The notes under the pieces were generated by a model. It worked only from the letters and a program-made list of their open reading frames with translations. It did no database searches and was not told where the DNA came from. This document shows positions 54,474-63,605 of a stretch of DNA of 64,000 nucleotides, one piece after another. A program made the translations under genes and the position numbers. Every line of letters begins with the position of its first letter. The first letter of the stretch is position 1. The stretch is from Promicromonosporaceae bacterium (GTDB lineage: Bacteria; Actinomycetota; Actinomycetes; Actinomycetales; Cellulomonadaceae): contig WRHK01000009.1 in NCBI GenBank assembly GCA_009783295.1, positions 1 to 64,000 of the forward strand, in the 5' to 3' direction.

Positions 54474-54537
54474 AGTTGTGGGTCCCTGGGACTCCGGTTA
54501 TCGGGGGCGATAAGCGGAGTCCCAGGGACCCACAACT
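54474..54537. repeat. Palindrome B, right copy
   Basis: Two 29-nt arms (54474-54502 with 54509-54537) pair with one G-G mismatch (54497 and 54514). The mismatch makes this copy the reverse complement of the left copy apart from the loop, so the two copies face each other across the gene. It lies 22 bases beyond the stop of cellobiose phosphorylase. Confidence 0.9.
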
Positions 54538-54559
54538 CACGAGGCAGCGAGGCTCACGC

Positions 54560-57043
54560 TCAGAGCGTCGCCTCCACGCGGACCGTCGTGCCGGCCGGGG
54601 CGTACGGGACCGTGCGGCCCTCGATCGGCTGGCCGTCCACGACCAGGCTCGCGCGCGAGCCCGGCTTGCCGCTGTTCTTGACCGTGATCTCGTACGTCGC
54701 GCCGCGGGCCACGCGGGTGACGGTGAACTCCGGCAGGTCGGGGCCGAGCTGCGGGTCGACGACCAGGCCGTCGAAGTCCGTGCGGACGCCCAGCAGGTAC
54801 TGCGACACCGTGACGAAGTTCCAGGCGGCGGTGCCGGTCAGCCAGGAGTTCTTCGCCTCGCCGTGTCGCACTGCCTCCTTGCCCGCGATCATCTGCGCGT
54901 ACACATACGGCTCGAGCTTGTGCACGTCGCTGATGTCCTCGCGGTACGCGGGGGTGATGCGCTTGTAGTGGTCGAACGCGCTCGCGCCGTCGCCCGCCAC
55001 GGTCTCCGCGATGATGACCCACGGGTTGTTGTGGCAGAAGATGCCACCGTTCTCCTTGTAGCCCGGCGGGTACGTGGAGACCTCGCCCATGTGCACCTGG
55101 TAGGTGGTGTAGGCGGGGAACTGCAGCACCATGCCGTGCTCGGTGCCGAGCATCTGCTCGACGGCGGTCAGGGCCTTGCCGGCGGGCGAGGCGGCCCACT
55201 CGGGCGACGTCGGGTCGGTGGACTCGACGCCTACGCCGGCCATGATCGCGAAGCCCTGCGGCTCGATCCAGATCTTGCCCTCGGGGTCCGCGTCGGTGCC
55301 GATCGGGCGGCCGTAGTAGTCGTAGGCGCGCAGGAACCAGCGGCCGTCCCAGCCGTCGGTGAGCAGCGCCGTGCCCATCGCCTCGACGGCCTCGGTGGCG
55401 CGCTGCGCCTGGGCGGCGTCACCGCGGTGGGCGGCGAGCTGCGCGAACTGCTTGCCGTAGAGCACGAACTGCGCGGCGATGAAGGTCGACTCCGCGACGC
55501 CGCCCGTCTTGTTGCCGGTGGTCTGGAACGACTCGCCGGGCGTCGTCGAGAAGCAGTTGAGGTTGAGGCAGTCGTTCCAGTCGGCGCGGCCGATGAGCGG
55601 CAGGCCGTGCGGGCCCAGGTGCGTCAGCACGAAGTCGACCGACTTGACCAGGTGCTCGAACAGCGGCACCTCGGAACCCTCGGCGTTGTCGAACGGCACG
55701 GGCTCGTCGAGGATGCCCCAGTCGCCCGTCTCCTTGATGTACGCCGCGACGCCGCCCACGAGCCACATCGGGTCGTCGTTGAAGCCAGAACCCAGGTTGT
55801 GGTTTCCGCGCTTGGTCAGCGGCTGGTACTGGTGGTACGCCGAGCCGTCCGGGAACTGCGTCGACGCGATGTCGATGATGCGCTCGCGGGCGCGCTCCGG
55901 GATCAGGTGCACGAAGCCGAGCAGGTCCTGCGACGAGTCGCGGAAGCCCATGCCGCGGCCCATGCCCGTCTCGAAGAACGACGCCGAGCGCGACATGTTG
56001 AACGTGACCATGCACTGGTACTGGTTCCAGATGTTGACCATCCGGTCGAGCTTCTCGTCCGACGACTTCACCGAGTACGTCGACAGCAGGCCCGTCCAGT
56101 GCGCCTTGAGGGCGTCGAGGGCGGCGTCGAACTGCGCGGCCGTGGCGAAGCGCTCGAGCAGCGCGTGCGCCGGCGCCTTGTTGATGACCTGGTGGGCGTC
56201 GTCGGCCCACTTCTCGTCCTCGGGGTTCTCCACGTAGCCCAGGACGATGACGACGTCCTTGCTCTCGCCAGGCTCCAGCGTCACGTCGACCTGGTGCGAG
56301 CCGATCGGGTACCAGCCCGAGGCCACCGAGTTGGTCGCCTTGCCGGTCTGCGGCACCGTGGCCTCGGCCAGCGTGTTGTAGGCGCCCACGAACGTGTCGC
56401 GGTCCGTGTCGAAGCCCGACGTCGGCACGTTGACCGCGTAGACGGCGTAGTGGTTGCGGCGCTCGCGGTACTCGGTGCGGTGGTAGACGGCGGCGCCGCC
56501 CGACGGCGTCGTCTCCTCGACCTCGACCTCGCCGATCGACAGGTTGCGCTGGTAGTTGGTCTGGTCGTCCTCGGCGTTCCAGAGGCAGAACTCGACGTAC
56601 GGGAACGCGGAGATCGTCTTGGCGGCGTCGGACGTGTTGGTGAAGGTGACCTTCTGAAGCTCGGCGGTCTCGCCCAGCGGCACCAGGAACGTCGTGGCGA
56701 CGCGCAGGCCGCCGCGCTCACCGGTGATGGTCGAGTAGCCCATGCCGTGCCGGGCCTCGAACGAGTCGAGGTCGGCCTTGACCGGCAGCCACGACGGCGT
56801 CCACACGTCCCCGCCGTCGTTGACGAACAGGTAGCGGCCGCCGATGTCGGTGGGGATGTTGTTGTAGCGGTAGCGCGTCAGACGGCGCAGCTTCGCGTCG
56901 CGGTAGAACGAGTACCCGCCCGCCTGGTGGCTCAGGAGCGAGAAGAACTCCTCCGAGCCGAGGTAGTTGATCCAGGGGTACGGCGTGTGGGGCGTCGTGA
57001 TGACGTACTCGCGTGCCGAGTCGTCGAAGTGGCCGTAACGCAT
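54560..57043 (-). CDS. cbp: Cellobiose phosphorylase (GH94)
   Basis: The 827-residue enzyme phosphorolyses cellobiose to glucose and glucose-1-phosphate, saving one ATP equivalent compared with hydrolysis. The N terminus MRYGHFDDSAREYVITTPH and the whole sequence closely match Cellulomonas cellobiose phosphorylase. The catalytic Asp is at about residue 491 in GRADWNDCLNL. GGAGG lies seven bases before the ATG at 57043. A CebR-type operator at 57090-57103 puts it in the ceb regulon although it is on the opposite strand. No signal peptide; cytoplasmic, so it uses cellobiose imported by CebEFG. Confidence 0.96.
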   Translation of the reverse strand: MRYGHFDDSAREYVITTPHTPYPWINYLGSEEFFSLLSHQAGGYSFYRDAKLRRLTRYRYNNIPTDIGGRYLFVNDGGDVWTPSWLPVKADLDSFEARHGMGYSTITGERGGLRVATTFLVPLGETAELQKVTFTNTSDAAKTISAFPYVEFCLWNAEDDQTNYQRNLSIGEVEVEETTPSGGAAVYHRTEYRERRNHYAVYAVNVPTSGFDTDRDTFVGAYNTLAEATVPQTGKATNSVASGWYPIGSHQVDVTLEPGESKDVVIVLGYVENPEDEKWADDAHQVINKAPAHALLERFATAAQFDAALDALKAHWTGLLSTYSVKSSDEKLDRMVNIWNQYQCMVTFNMSRSASFFETGMGRGMGFRDSSQDLLGFVHLIPERARERIIDIASTQFPDGSAYHQYQPLTKRGNHNLGSGFNDDPMWLVGGVAAYIKETGDWGILDEPVPFDNAEGSEVPLFEHLVKSVDFVLTHLGPHGLPLIGRADWNDCLNLNCFSTTPGESFQTTGNKTGGVAESTFIAAQFVLYGKQFAQLAAHRGDAAQAQRATEAVEAMGTALLTDGWDGRWFLRAYDYYGRPIGTDADPEGKIWIEPQGFAIMAGVGVESTDPTSPEWAASPAGKALTAVEQMLGTEHGMVLQFPAYTTYQVHMGEVSTYPPGYKENGGIFCHNNPWVIIAETVAGDGASAFDHYKRITPAYREDISDVHKLEPYVYAQMIAGKEAVRHGEAKNSWLTGTAAWNFVTVSQYLLGVRTDFDGLVVDPQLGPDLPEFTVTRVARGATYEITVKNSGKPGSRASLVVDGQPIEGRTVPYAPAGTTVRVEATL

Positions 57044-57088
57044 CCTTGCGCCTCCAGGGCGGTGTCGATCTGCGATGAGAACTGGGGT

Positions 57089-57104
57089 GTGGGAGCGTTC
57101 CCAC
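57089..57104 (-). promoter_or_regulatory. CebR-type operator upstream of cellobiose phosphorylase
   Basis: GTGGGAGCGTTCCCAC is palindromic apart from the central GCGT and lies 46-61 bases before the ATG. It matches the CebR consensus TGGGAGCGCTCCCA at 13 of 14 positions. The location fits repression at or near the transcription start. Confidence 0.82.
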
Positions 57105-57136
57105 GGTCGCAAGAATGATAGCGGCTCCGACGACGA

Positions 57137-60100
57137 TCACGGGCGCAGGTGCCCATAGCGGTGCCGGGTGCGGCTGACGGCCTGCTCGCGCACGAAGGCC
57201 AGCAGCTCCCGCTCCCCGGACGCCACGACGGGGGCGTCGAGGACCGTCGTGCTGCCCAGGTGCCCGACGGCGGCCGCACGCAGACCGGGGGCGGAGCCGA
57301 CCACGCGCACGCGGCCCGTCACGGTGCCCGCCGCGACCTGCGCGGCGAACTCCTCGTGGGACGCGGTGGCGTCGATGGGCACGCCCCAGCCGAAGTCGCC
57401 CGTGGGCACCACGCGCACCGGCACGCCCGCCCGGGCCGCGGCGGCCACGACACGCTGCACCTCGACGGGCAGGGCGCCGTCGCCCACCCGCACCGTGACG
57501 CGGTCGACGGGTCGCAGGCGGAAGGCGTTCTCCTCGCTGGCCAGCCCGGACGGGTCCTGGGGGCGGGACATCGCAGGCCAGGCCCGCTCGTCGTCCGCGG
57601 TCGCCCACGCCAGCCAGGCCGCCGGGTCGGCGGTGCGCGACGGGACGTCCGGGGTGTCGGACCAGGTGCCGAGCTGCGCGACGTAGTGCGGGCCGCCTGC
57701 CTTGGCCCCGGGTCCCACGGACGACGCCTTCCACCCGCCGAACGGCTGCCGCCGCACGATCGCGCCGGTGATGTGCCGGTTCACGTAGAGGTTGCCCGCC
57801 TCGACGCCGTCGCACCATGCGGCCACCTCGTCGTCGTCGAGCGACTGGAGGCCCGCCGTGAGGCCGAACGCGACGCCGTTCTGCAGGGCAAGGGCCTCGT
57901 CGAGGTCGCTCGCGGTCATGATCCCGAGCACGGGCCCGAACACCTCGGTGCGGTGGAAGAACGATCCGGGCGCGACGCCCGTGCGCAGGCCCGGCGTCCA
58001 CAGCCGGCGCGGGTCCAGGCCCGCCGCGGCCGCCTCGGCGTCGAGGCGCCGGGGGCGCACGAGCCACGACTCGCCCTCCTCCAGCCTGGTCAGCGCCCGT
58101 TCGAGCTTGCCTGCGGCTTGCTCCGTCAGCGGACCGATGACGGTGGCGAGGTCGGTGGCCGGGCCCACGCGCAGTGAACGGACGGCGTCCACGAGCTGGC
58201 GGCGGAACCGCTCGCCCGTGGGGCTCGACGGGTCGCCCACCGACCCCACGAGGATGGCCAGCGACGCCGCCGAGCACTTCTGCCCCGCGTGCCCGAACGC
58301 GCTGCGCACCAGGTCGGCGACGGCCAGGTCGAGGTCCGCCGACGGCGTCACCACGATCGCGTTCTTGCCCGACGTCTCGGCCAGCACGGGGCGGTCAGGC
58401 TTCCAGCCCGCGAAGAGCTCAGCGGTCTCGATCGAGCCGGTGAGGATCACGCGGGCGACGTCGTCGTGCGTGACCAGGTGGCGGGCGACCGCGCGGTCGG
58501 GGACCACGAGGAGCTGCAGCAGCCCGTCCGGGAGGCCCTCGCGGATCGCGTCGACCACCACCTCGAAGCAGCGGGGCGTCGGGGAGGCGGGCTTGGCGAG
58601 CACGGCCGAGCCGGCCGCGAGCGCCGCGAGCACGCCCCCGGCGGGGATGGCGACGGGGAAGTTCCACGGGGGCGTCACGAGGGTGACGCCGCCGGGCGTG
58701 AAACGGGCTCCGGGGACGCCGTCGAGCGCGTCGGCGGACACGGCGTAGTAGCGGGCCATGTCGACGGCCTCGCTGACCTCGGGGTCGGCCTCGGCGACGG
58801 TCTTGCCGGCCTCGTGGACCATGGCGGCGACCAGGTCGCCGCGGCGTTCCTCGAGGCGGTCCGCGGCGGCGCGCAGCGCGGCGGCCCGCTCGGCGGCGGG
58901 CACTGCGCCCCAGGCGCGCTGGGCGGCGACGGCGCGGGCGACGGCGTCGTCGACGGTCTCCGTGCTGGTGACCGGTGCCGCCTCGAGGGGCTGGGCCGCG
59001 GCCGGGTCCACGAGGCTCGCCGCCCACGCGCGGGTGGGGGCGAGCGCCGGGTCGGAGTCGGCGGCGTTGCCGAAGGGCTTGTCCGGGGCAGGGCGGGGTC
59101 CGGACCGCCCTGGCGCGGACGCGTCGGGGTGGGCGCAGGCCTCCCGGAACGCCTGCTCTTGGTCCGCGAGCGCGCTCTGGCCCGCCGCGGCGGCGGCCAG
59201 GTAGTTCTGCGGGGCCGCGTTCTCCTCCAGGCGGCGCACGAGGTAGCTGATCGCGACGTCGAAGTCCCGAGCGCGCACCACGGGCGTGTAGAGCACGACG
59301 CGCCCACCGTGCGGGGCCACCTCGTCGCGCACCGCGCGGGCCTCGCCCGGGGCCATGCCCTGGAGCATCTCCAGGTCGAGCGCGCCCGTGACGTCCCGCC
59401 CGCGGGCCAGGAGCACGGCGAGGGCCAGGTCGTACAGGTTGTGCGACGCCGCACCGACGCGCACGGCCGCGGTGCGGGACGGCGTCAGCGCCGTGTCCAG
59501 CAGCCGCACCCAGGCGGCGTCGACCTCCGGCTTGGACCCGTACGGGGCCTGCACCCAGCCGTGCAGCTCGGCCTCGACCTTCTCCATCGCCAGGTTGGCG
59601 CCCTTGACCAGGCGCACCTTGATCCGGGCGCCGCCGTCGCCCACGCGCCGCTGCGCGAAGGCGGTGAGCTCGTCGAGCGCGGCGGGCGCCTCCGGCAGGT
59701 ACGCCTGGAGCACGATGCCGGCCTCGAGCCCGTGCAGCTCCTCGCGCCCCAGCAGGTCCTGGAAGACGGCCGTGGTCAGCGCGAGGTCGCGGTACTCCTC
59801 CATGTCGAGGTTGACGAAGACGCCGTGGTCGCGGGCCGCACGGTACAGGGGCAGCAGCCGCTCGACGACGCGCTCGCGCGACCCGGCCAGGTCCCAGGTG
59901 ACCAGCTGCGCGGCCACCGACGACACCTTGACGGACACGTAGTCGACGTCGGGCCGCCGCACCAGCTCGAGGGTGCGGGCCAGGCGCGCGCGGGCCTCGT
60001 CCTCCCCCAGCACCGCCTCGCCGAGCAGGTTGACGTTGAGCGCGAACCCCGCGGCGCGCGTCCGCGCCAGGTGCCCCGCCAGGCCCGGGCCCGCGTCAGC

Positions 60101-60472
60101 CACCAGATGGCCCACCAGCTGCCGCAGCCGCACGCGGGCCGCGGGCACGACGACGGCCGGCAGCCGCGGGGCGAGCCGTGCGCCTACGCGCAGCAGCGTC
60201 CGGTCCACCGGGCTGAGGAACCGGGCGTCGCGGGCCCGGTCGCCCAGGCGGGCCAGCGCCTTCGCCGCCGCCCGCACGTCCCGCGGGCGGGCGACGTCGT
60301 CCACGAACCGGACGGCGAGCTCCAGGCCCGCCGGGTCGCTGACCAGGCGGGACAGGCGAGCAGCCTCGGCGGAGGCGCGCCGGCCGCCGCTGTGCGCGGA
60401 CGAGGCGGACCAGCGATCGGCGAGGGCGACGGCGTCGTCGACGAGGTCGGCGACCGTGGGGTTCACGGACAT
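57137..60472 (-). CDS. putA: Bifunctional proline dehydrogenase/glutamate semialdehyde dehydrogenase
   Basis: The 1111-residue protein fuses a FAD proline dehydrogenase barrel (about residues 60-430; YVSVKVSSVAAQ, FVNLDMEEYRDL, RLVKGANLAMEK) to an aldehyde dehydrogenase (about 500-960; TPPWNFPVAIPAGG, catalytic Glu in LAETSGKNA, catalytic Cys in GHAGQKCSAAS). A C-terminal domain of about 150 residues follows. It oxidises proline to glutamate in two steps. There is no N-terminal DNA-binding domain. The start ATG at 60472 is chosen over an upstream frame that overlaps the opposing gene. It sits upstream of cbp, but the CebR operator lies between them. Confidence 0.94.
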   Translation of the reverse strand: MSVNPTVADLVDDAVALADRWSASSAHSGGRRASAEAARLSRLVSDPAGLELAVRFVDDVARPRDVRAAAKALARLGDRARDARFLSPVDRTLLRVGARLAPRLPAVVVPAARVRLRQLVGHLVADAGPGLAGHLARTRAAGFALNVNLLGEAVLGEDEARARLARTLELVRRPDVDYVSVKVSSVAAQLVTWDLAGSRERVVERLLPLYRAARDHGVFVNLDMEEYRDLALTTAVFQDLLGREELHGLEAGIVLQAYLPEAPAALDELTAFAQRRVGDGGARIKVRLVKGANLAMEKVEAELHGWVQAPYGSKPEVDAAWVRLLDTALTPSRTAAVRVGAASHNLYDLALAVLLARGRDVTGALDLEMLQGMAPGEARAVRDEVAPHGGRVVLYTPVVRARDFDVAISYLVRRLEENAAPQNYLAAAAAGQSALADQEQAFREACAHPDASAPGRSGPRPAPDKPFGNAADSDPALAPTRAWAASLVDPAAAQPLEAAPVTSTETVDDAVARAVAAQRAWGAVPAAERAAALRAAADRLEERRGDLVAAMVHEAGKTVAEADPEVSEAVDMARYYAVSADALDGVPGARFTPGGVTLVTPPWNFPVAIPAGGVLAALAAGSAVLAKPASPTPRCFEVVVDAIREGLPDGLLQLLVVPDRAVARHLVTHDDVARVILTGSIETAELFAGWKPDRPVLAETSGKNAIVVTPSADLDLAVADLVRSAFGHAGQKCSAASLAILVGSVGDPSSPTGERFRRQLVDAVRSLRVGPATDLATVIGPLTEQAAGKLERALTRLEEGESWLVRPRRLDAEAAAAGLDPRRLWTPGLRTGVAPGSFFHRTEVFGPVLGIMTASDLDEALALQNGVAFGLTAGLQSLDDDEVAAWCDGVEAGNLYVNRHITGAIVRRQPFGGWKASSVGPGAKAGGPHYVAQLGTWSDTPDVPSRTADPAAWLAWATADDERAWPAMSRPQDPSGLASEENAFRLRPVDRVTVRVGDGALPVEVQRVVAAAARAGVPVRVVPTGDFGWGVPIDATASHEEFAAQVAAGTVTGRVRVVGSAPGLRAAAVGHLGSTTVLDAPVVASGERELLAFVREQAVSRTRHRYGHLRP

Positions 60473-60540
60473 GACCCCAGAGTGGCCCAGGTCTCGGCAC
60501 GGGGCGGGTCGAACGTGCCGCGCGCCCCTACGGTGGGGCC

Positions 60541-61365
60541 ATGACTGCACCCACCGTCACCCTGCCCCACGGCCTCGAGCTGCCCACCCTCGGCCTGGGC
60601 ACGTGGCCCATGGACGACGCCGAGGCCGCCGTCGCGGTCCGCACCGCGATCGAGTCCGGGTACCGCCTGGTCGACACCGCGGAGAACTACCGCAACGAGG
60701 CCGGCGTCGGCCAGGGCCTGCGCGACTCCGGCGTCGCGCGCGAGGACGTCGTCGTCACCACCAAGCTGAACCGCAGGTGGCACTCCGTCGAGGGCGTGCG
60801 CCAGGCGTGGGAGAACAGCGTGCGCCTGCTCGGCGTGGACTACATCGACCTGTTCCTCATCCACTGGCCCAACCCCGACCAGGACACGTACGCGCAGGCC
60901 TGGGAGGGGCTCGGGCAGCTGCTCGAGGAGGGCAAGGTCCGCGCGATCGGCACCTCGAACTTCAAGCCGGCGCACCTGGACCGCATCGTCGCGGCGACCG
61001 GCGTGGTGCCCGACGTCAACCAGATCAACCTCAACCCGTACGCCCTGCGCACCGAGTCCGTGGCGGCCAACGCGGCGCACGGCACGGTCACCGAGTCGTG
61101 GAGCCCCATCAAGCCGGCGTCGATGCTGGCCGAGCCCGCCATCGTGGCCGCGGCCGACGCGCACGGCGTGACACCCGCCCAGGTGGTGCTGCGCTGGCAC
61201 ACCCAGCACGGCTACGTGCCAATCCCCAAGTCGTCGCACCCGGCGCGACAGGCGCAGAACCTCGCGATCTTCGGCTTCACGCTGACGGACGCGGAGCTCG
61301 CGGCGATCGACGCGCTGGACAAGGGCGAGTCGCACGTGACGGACTCGGAGCGCTTCGGCCACTGA
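60541..61365 (+). CDS. Aldo/keto reductase
   Basis: The 274-residue TIM-barrel oxidoreductase has the full catalytic tetrad: Asp45 and Tyr50 (LVDTAENYRNE), Lys75 (VTTKLN) and His108 (LIHWPNP). NADPH-binding motif IPKSSHPAR is near residue 225. It is of the 2,5-diketogluconate reductase type; the substrate is unknown. It is divergent from putA over 68 bp. Palindrome B-type repeat follows the stop. Confidence 0.92.
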   Translation: MTAPTVTLPHGLELPTLGLGTWPMDDAEAAVAVRTAIESGYRLVDTAENYRNEAGVGQGLRDSGVAREDVVVTTKLNRRWHSVEGVRQAWENSVRLLGVDYIDLFLIHWPNPDQDTYAQAWEGLGQLLEEGKVRAIGTSNFKPAHLDRIVAATGVVPDVNQINLNPYALRTESVAANAAHGTVTESWSPIKPASMLAEPAIVAAADAHGVTPAQVVLRWHTQHGYVPIPKSSHPARQAQNLAIFGFTLTDAELAAIDALDKGESHVTDSERFGH

Positions 61366-61382
61366 GGCCGCACTCTCCTCGT

Positions 61383-61439
61383 TGTGGGTCCCTGGGGCTC
61401 CGGCTATCGCGCTGACAACCGGAGCCCCAGGGACCCACA
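61383..61439. repeat. Palindrome B, orphan third copy
   Basis: A perfect 21-bp stem (61383-61403 with 61419-61439) is the same element as at 53321 and 54474, but with GGGGC in place of GGGAC on one arm and GCCCC in place of GTCCC on the other. The paired change keeps base pairing. It lies between the aldo/keto reductase stop and the glutamate dehydrogenase start, with no nuclease-like gene beside it. Confidence 0.88.
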
Positions 61440-61518
61440 CCATGCCTGGCCGGGCGCGCCGCGGGCCGAACCACGCCGATACCGCGCCCTTCGCCGCCTG
61501 CATCGCTACGTTGAGCGG

Positions 61519-62781
61519 GTGAGCCAGACGCCTCCTGCCGCCAACTCCCCGCTCGCCAACGCACACGCGCAGCTCGCCGCCGCCGTCGACCACCTCGGGT
61601 ACGACGCCGGCCTGCACGCGCACCTGCAGACGCCGCGCCGCGAGGCGCACGTCGCGGTGCCGCTGCGCACCGACTCGGGCGACCTCAAGCTCTTCCGCGG
61701 CTACCGCGTGCAGCACAACATCTCGCGCGGCCCCGCCAAGGGAGGCCTGCGGTACTCGCCCGACGTCGACATCGACGAGGTGCGTGCCCTCGCCATGTGG
61801 ATGACGTGGAAGTGCGCCGTCGTCGACATCCCCTACGGCGGCGCCAAGGGCGGCGTCGACATCGACCCGGGCGAGCACTCGCAGCGCGAGCTCGAGCGCG
61901 TCACGCGCCGGTACACGTCCGAGCTCATGCCGCTGCTCGGCCCCAACACCGACATCATGGCGCCCGACATGGGCACCGACGAGCAGACCATGGCCTGGGT
62001 CATGGACACCTACTCGGTGGCCGTCGGGCACACCACGCCCGCCGTCGTCACGGGCAAGCCGATCGCCGTCGGCGGGTCGCTCGGGCGTGCCGAGGCGACG
62101 TCGGCCGGCGTCGTGCAGGCCACCGAGGCGGCCCTGCGCGAGCGCGGCGAGAAGATCGTCGGCAAGACCATCGCCATCCAGGGCTTCGGCAAGGTGGGGG
62201 CCCACGCGGCCGACATCTTCGCCGCGAAGGGCGCGCGCGTCGTCGCGGTCTCCGACGTCCACGGCGGCGTCCGCGCCGAGGGCGGCCTCGACGTCGCCCG
62301 CCTGCTGCTGCACGTGGCCGCGACCGGCACGGTCGTCGGGTTCGACGGCGGCGACCCGTGCTCCAACACCGAGATCCTCGCGCTCGACGTCGACGTGCTG
62401 GTGCCCGCCGCCAAGGAGAACGTGCTCGACGAGGTCACGGCCGCCACGGTGCGCGCCCCCCTCGTGGTCGAGGGCGCGAACGGCCCCACCACCACCGCCG
62501 GCGACGCGATCCTCACGCGCAACGGCATCACCGTGGTGCCCGACATCCTCGCCAACGCCGGCGGCGTGGTCGTGTCCTACTTCGAGTGGGTGCAGGCCAC
62601 CCAGTACTTCTGGTGGACGGCGGCCGAGGTGGCGCAGCGGCTCGAGCAGCGCATGGTCACGGCGTTCGGCGCCGTCGCCGAGCTGGCCCAGCGCGACGGG
62701 CTGACGCTGCGCGAGGCCGCGAACGTCATCGCGGTCAAGCGCGTCGCCGAGGCGCACCAGCTCCGGGGCCTGTACCCCTGA
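61519..62781 (+). CDS. gdhA: Glutamate dehydrogenase (Glu/Leu/Phe/Val family)
   Basis: The 420-residue enzyme interconverts glutamate and 2-oxoglutarate plus ammonia. It has FRGYRVQHNISRGPAKGGLR, the catalytic Lys in VVDIPYGGAKGG, and the nucleotide motif AIQGFGKVGAHAA, of the length usual for the NAD-type hexameric enzyme. GTG at 61519 is the start (SQTPPAANSPLANAH). The upstream frame runs through palindrome B and is rejected. With putA upstream, it fits proline-to-glutamate-to-2-oxoglutarate catabolism. Gene symbol is by family. Confidence 0.92.
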   Translation: MSQTPPAANSPLANAHAQLAAAVDHLGYDAGLHAHLQTPRREAHVAVPLRTDSGDLKLFRGYRVQHNISRGPAKGGLRYSPDVDIDEVRALAMWMTWKCAVVDIPYGGAKGGVDIDPGEHSQRELERVTRRYTSELMPLLGPNTDIMAPDMGTDEQTMAWVMDTYSVAVGHTTPAVVTGKPIAVGGSLGRAEATSAGVVQATEAALRERGEKIVGKTIAIQGFGKVGAHAADIFAAKGARVVAVSDVHGGVRAEGGLDVARLLLHVAATGTVVGFDGGDPCSNTEILALDVDVLVPAAKENVLDEVTAATVRAPLVVEGANGPTTTAGDAILTRNGITVVPDILANAGGVVVSYFEWVQATQYFWWTAAEVAQRLEQRMVTAFGAVAELAQRDGLTLREAANVIAVKRVAEAHQLRGLYP

Positions 62782-62795
62782 CGTAGCCTCGCCGC

Positions 62796-63605
62796 ATGGC
62801 GCAACCCGTTCTCGACGCCCTGGCCGCCCGTCTGCGGGCAGCCGGCTGCGTCTTCGCGGAGGAGGAGGCCGAGCTGCTCCTCGAGGCCGGCGGGTCCGGG
62901 GAGCGGCTCGAGGACCTCGTGGCGAGGCGCGTCGACGGGGAGCCGCTCGAGCACCTGCTCGGGTGGGTCGCGTTCGCCGGGCGGCGGTGGGCCGTCGCGC
63001 CCGGCGTGTTCGTGCCCCGGCAGCGGTCCGAGCTGCTGGTCGCGCTCGCGACCAGCGCCGCCCCGCGCTCGGCCGTGGTGGTCGACCTGTGCTGCGGCAA
63101 CGGGGCTCTCGGCGGGGCCGTCGCGGTCGCGCTCCGGGCCGACGGCGCCGACGTCGTGCTGCACGCCGCCGACGTCGACCCGGCCGCCACGGCGTGCGCG
63201 GCCGTCAACCTGGCGCCCCTCGGCGGCGTCGTCCACACCGGCGACCTCTACGACCCGCTCCCCGCCGACCTGCGCGGGCGCGTCGACGTGCTGCTGTGCC
63301 ACGCCCCGTACGTGCCGACGGCCGCGATCGCGCTCATGCCGCCCGAGGCGCGCGAGCACGAGCCGCTCGTGGCGCTCGACGGCGGCGCGGACGGGCTCGC
63401 GATCCTGCGGCGGGCCATCGCGGGGGCGCCGGACTGGCTGGCGCCGGGCGGCACGCTGCTGTTCGAGCTCGGCGACGACGCCCAGCTCGCGGCTGCGGAC
63501 GCGCTGCTGGCGGCGGCGGGCCTGGTCGGACGGGTAGAGGAGGACGACGAGACGGGCGCGACGGTGGTGGTCGCGACGAAGGGGCCGTCTCCGTTGGCGA
63601 GATAG
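62796..63605 (+). CDS. PrmC-related (glutamine-N5) methyltransferase, atypical
   Basis: The 269-residue SAM-dependent enzyme has a PrmC-like N-terminal helical domain (RRVDGEPLEHLLGWVAFAG, VFVPRQRSELLV), motif I VVDLCCGNGALGG and the post-catalytic region. The NPPY tetrapeptide that binds the target Gln is replaced by HAPY (LLCHAPYVP). This resembles a PrmC-related subfamily whose substrate is not established. It follows gdhA by 14 bases. Its TAG stop lies inside the first unit of the 20-bp repeat array. Confidence 0.83.
   Translation: MAQPVLDALAARLRAAGCVFAEEEAELLLEAGGSGERLEDLVARRVDGEPLEHLLGWVAFAGRRWAVAPGVFVPRQRSELLVALATSAAPRSAVVVDLCCGNGALGGAVAVALRADGADVVLHAADVDPAATACAAVNLAPLGGVVHTGDLYDPLPADLRGRVDVLLCHAPYVPTAAIALMPPEAREHEPLVALDGGADGLAILRRAIAGAPDWLAPGGTLLFELGDDAQLAAADALLAAAGLVGRVEEDDETGATVVVATKGPSPLAR

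Noticed and set aside
58289..60544. A 751-codon plus-strand frame antisense to putA
   Set aside because: The minus strand encodes clear proline dehydrogenase and aldehyde dehydrogenase motifs; the plus frame has no family resemblance.
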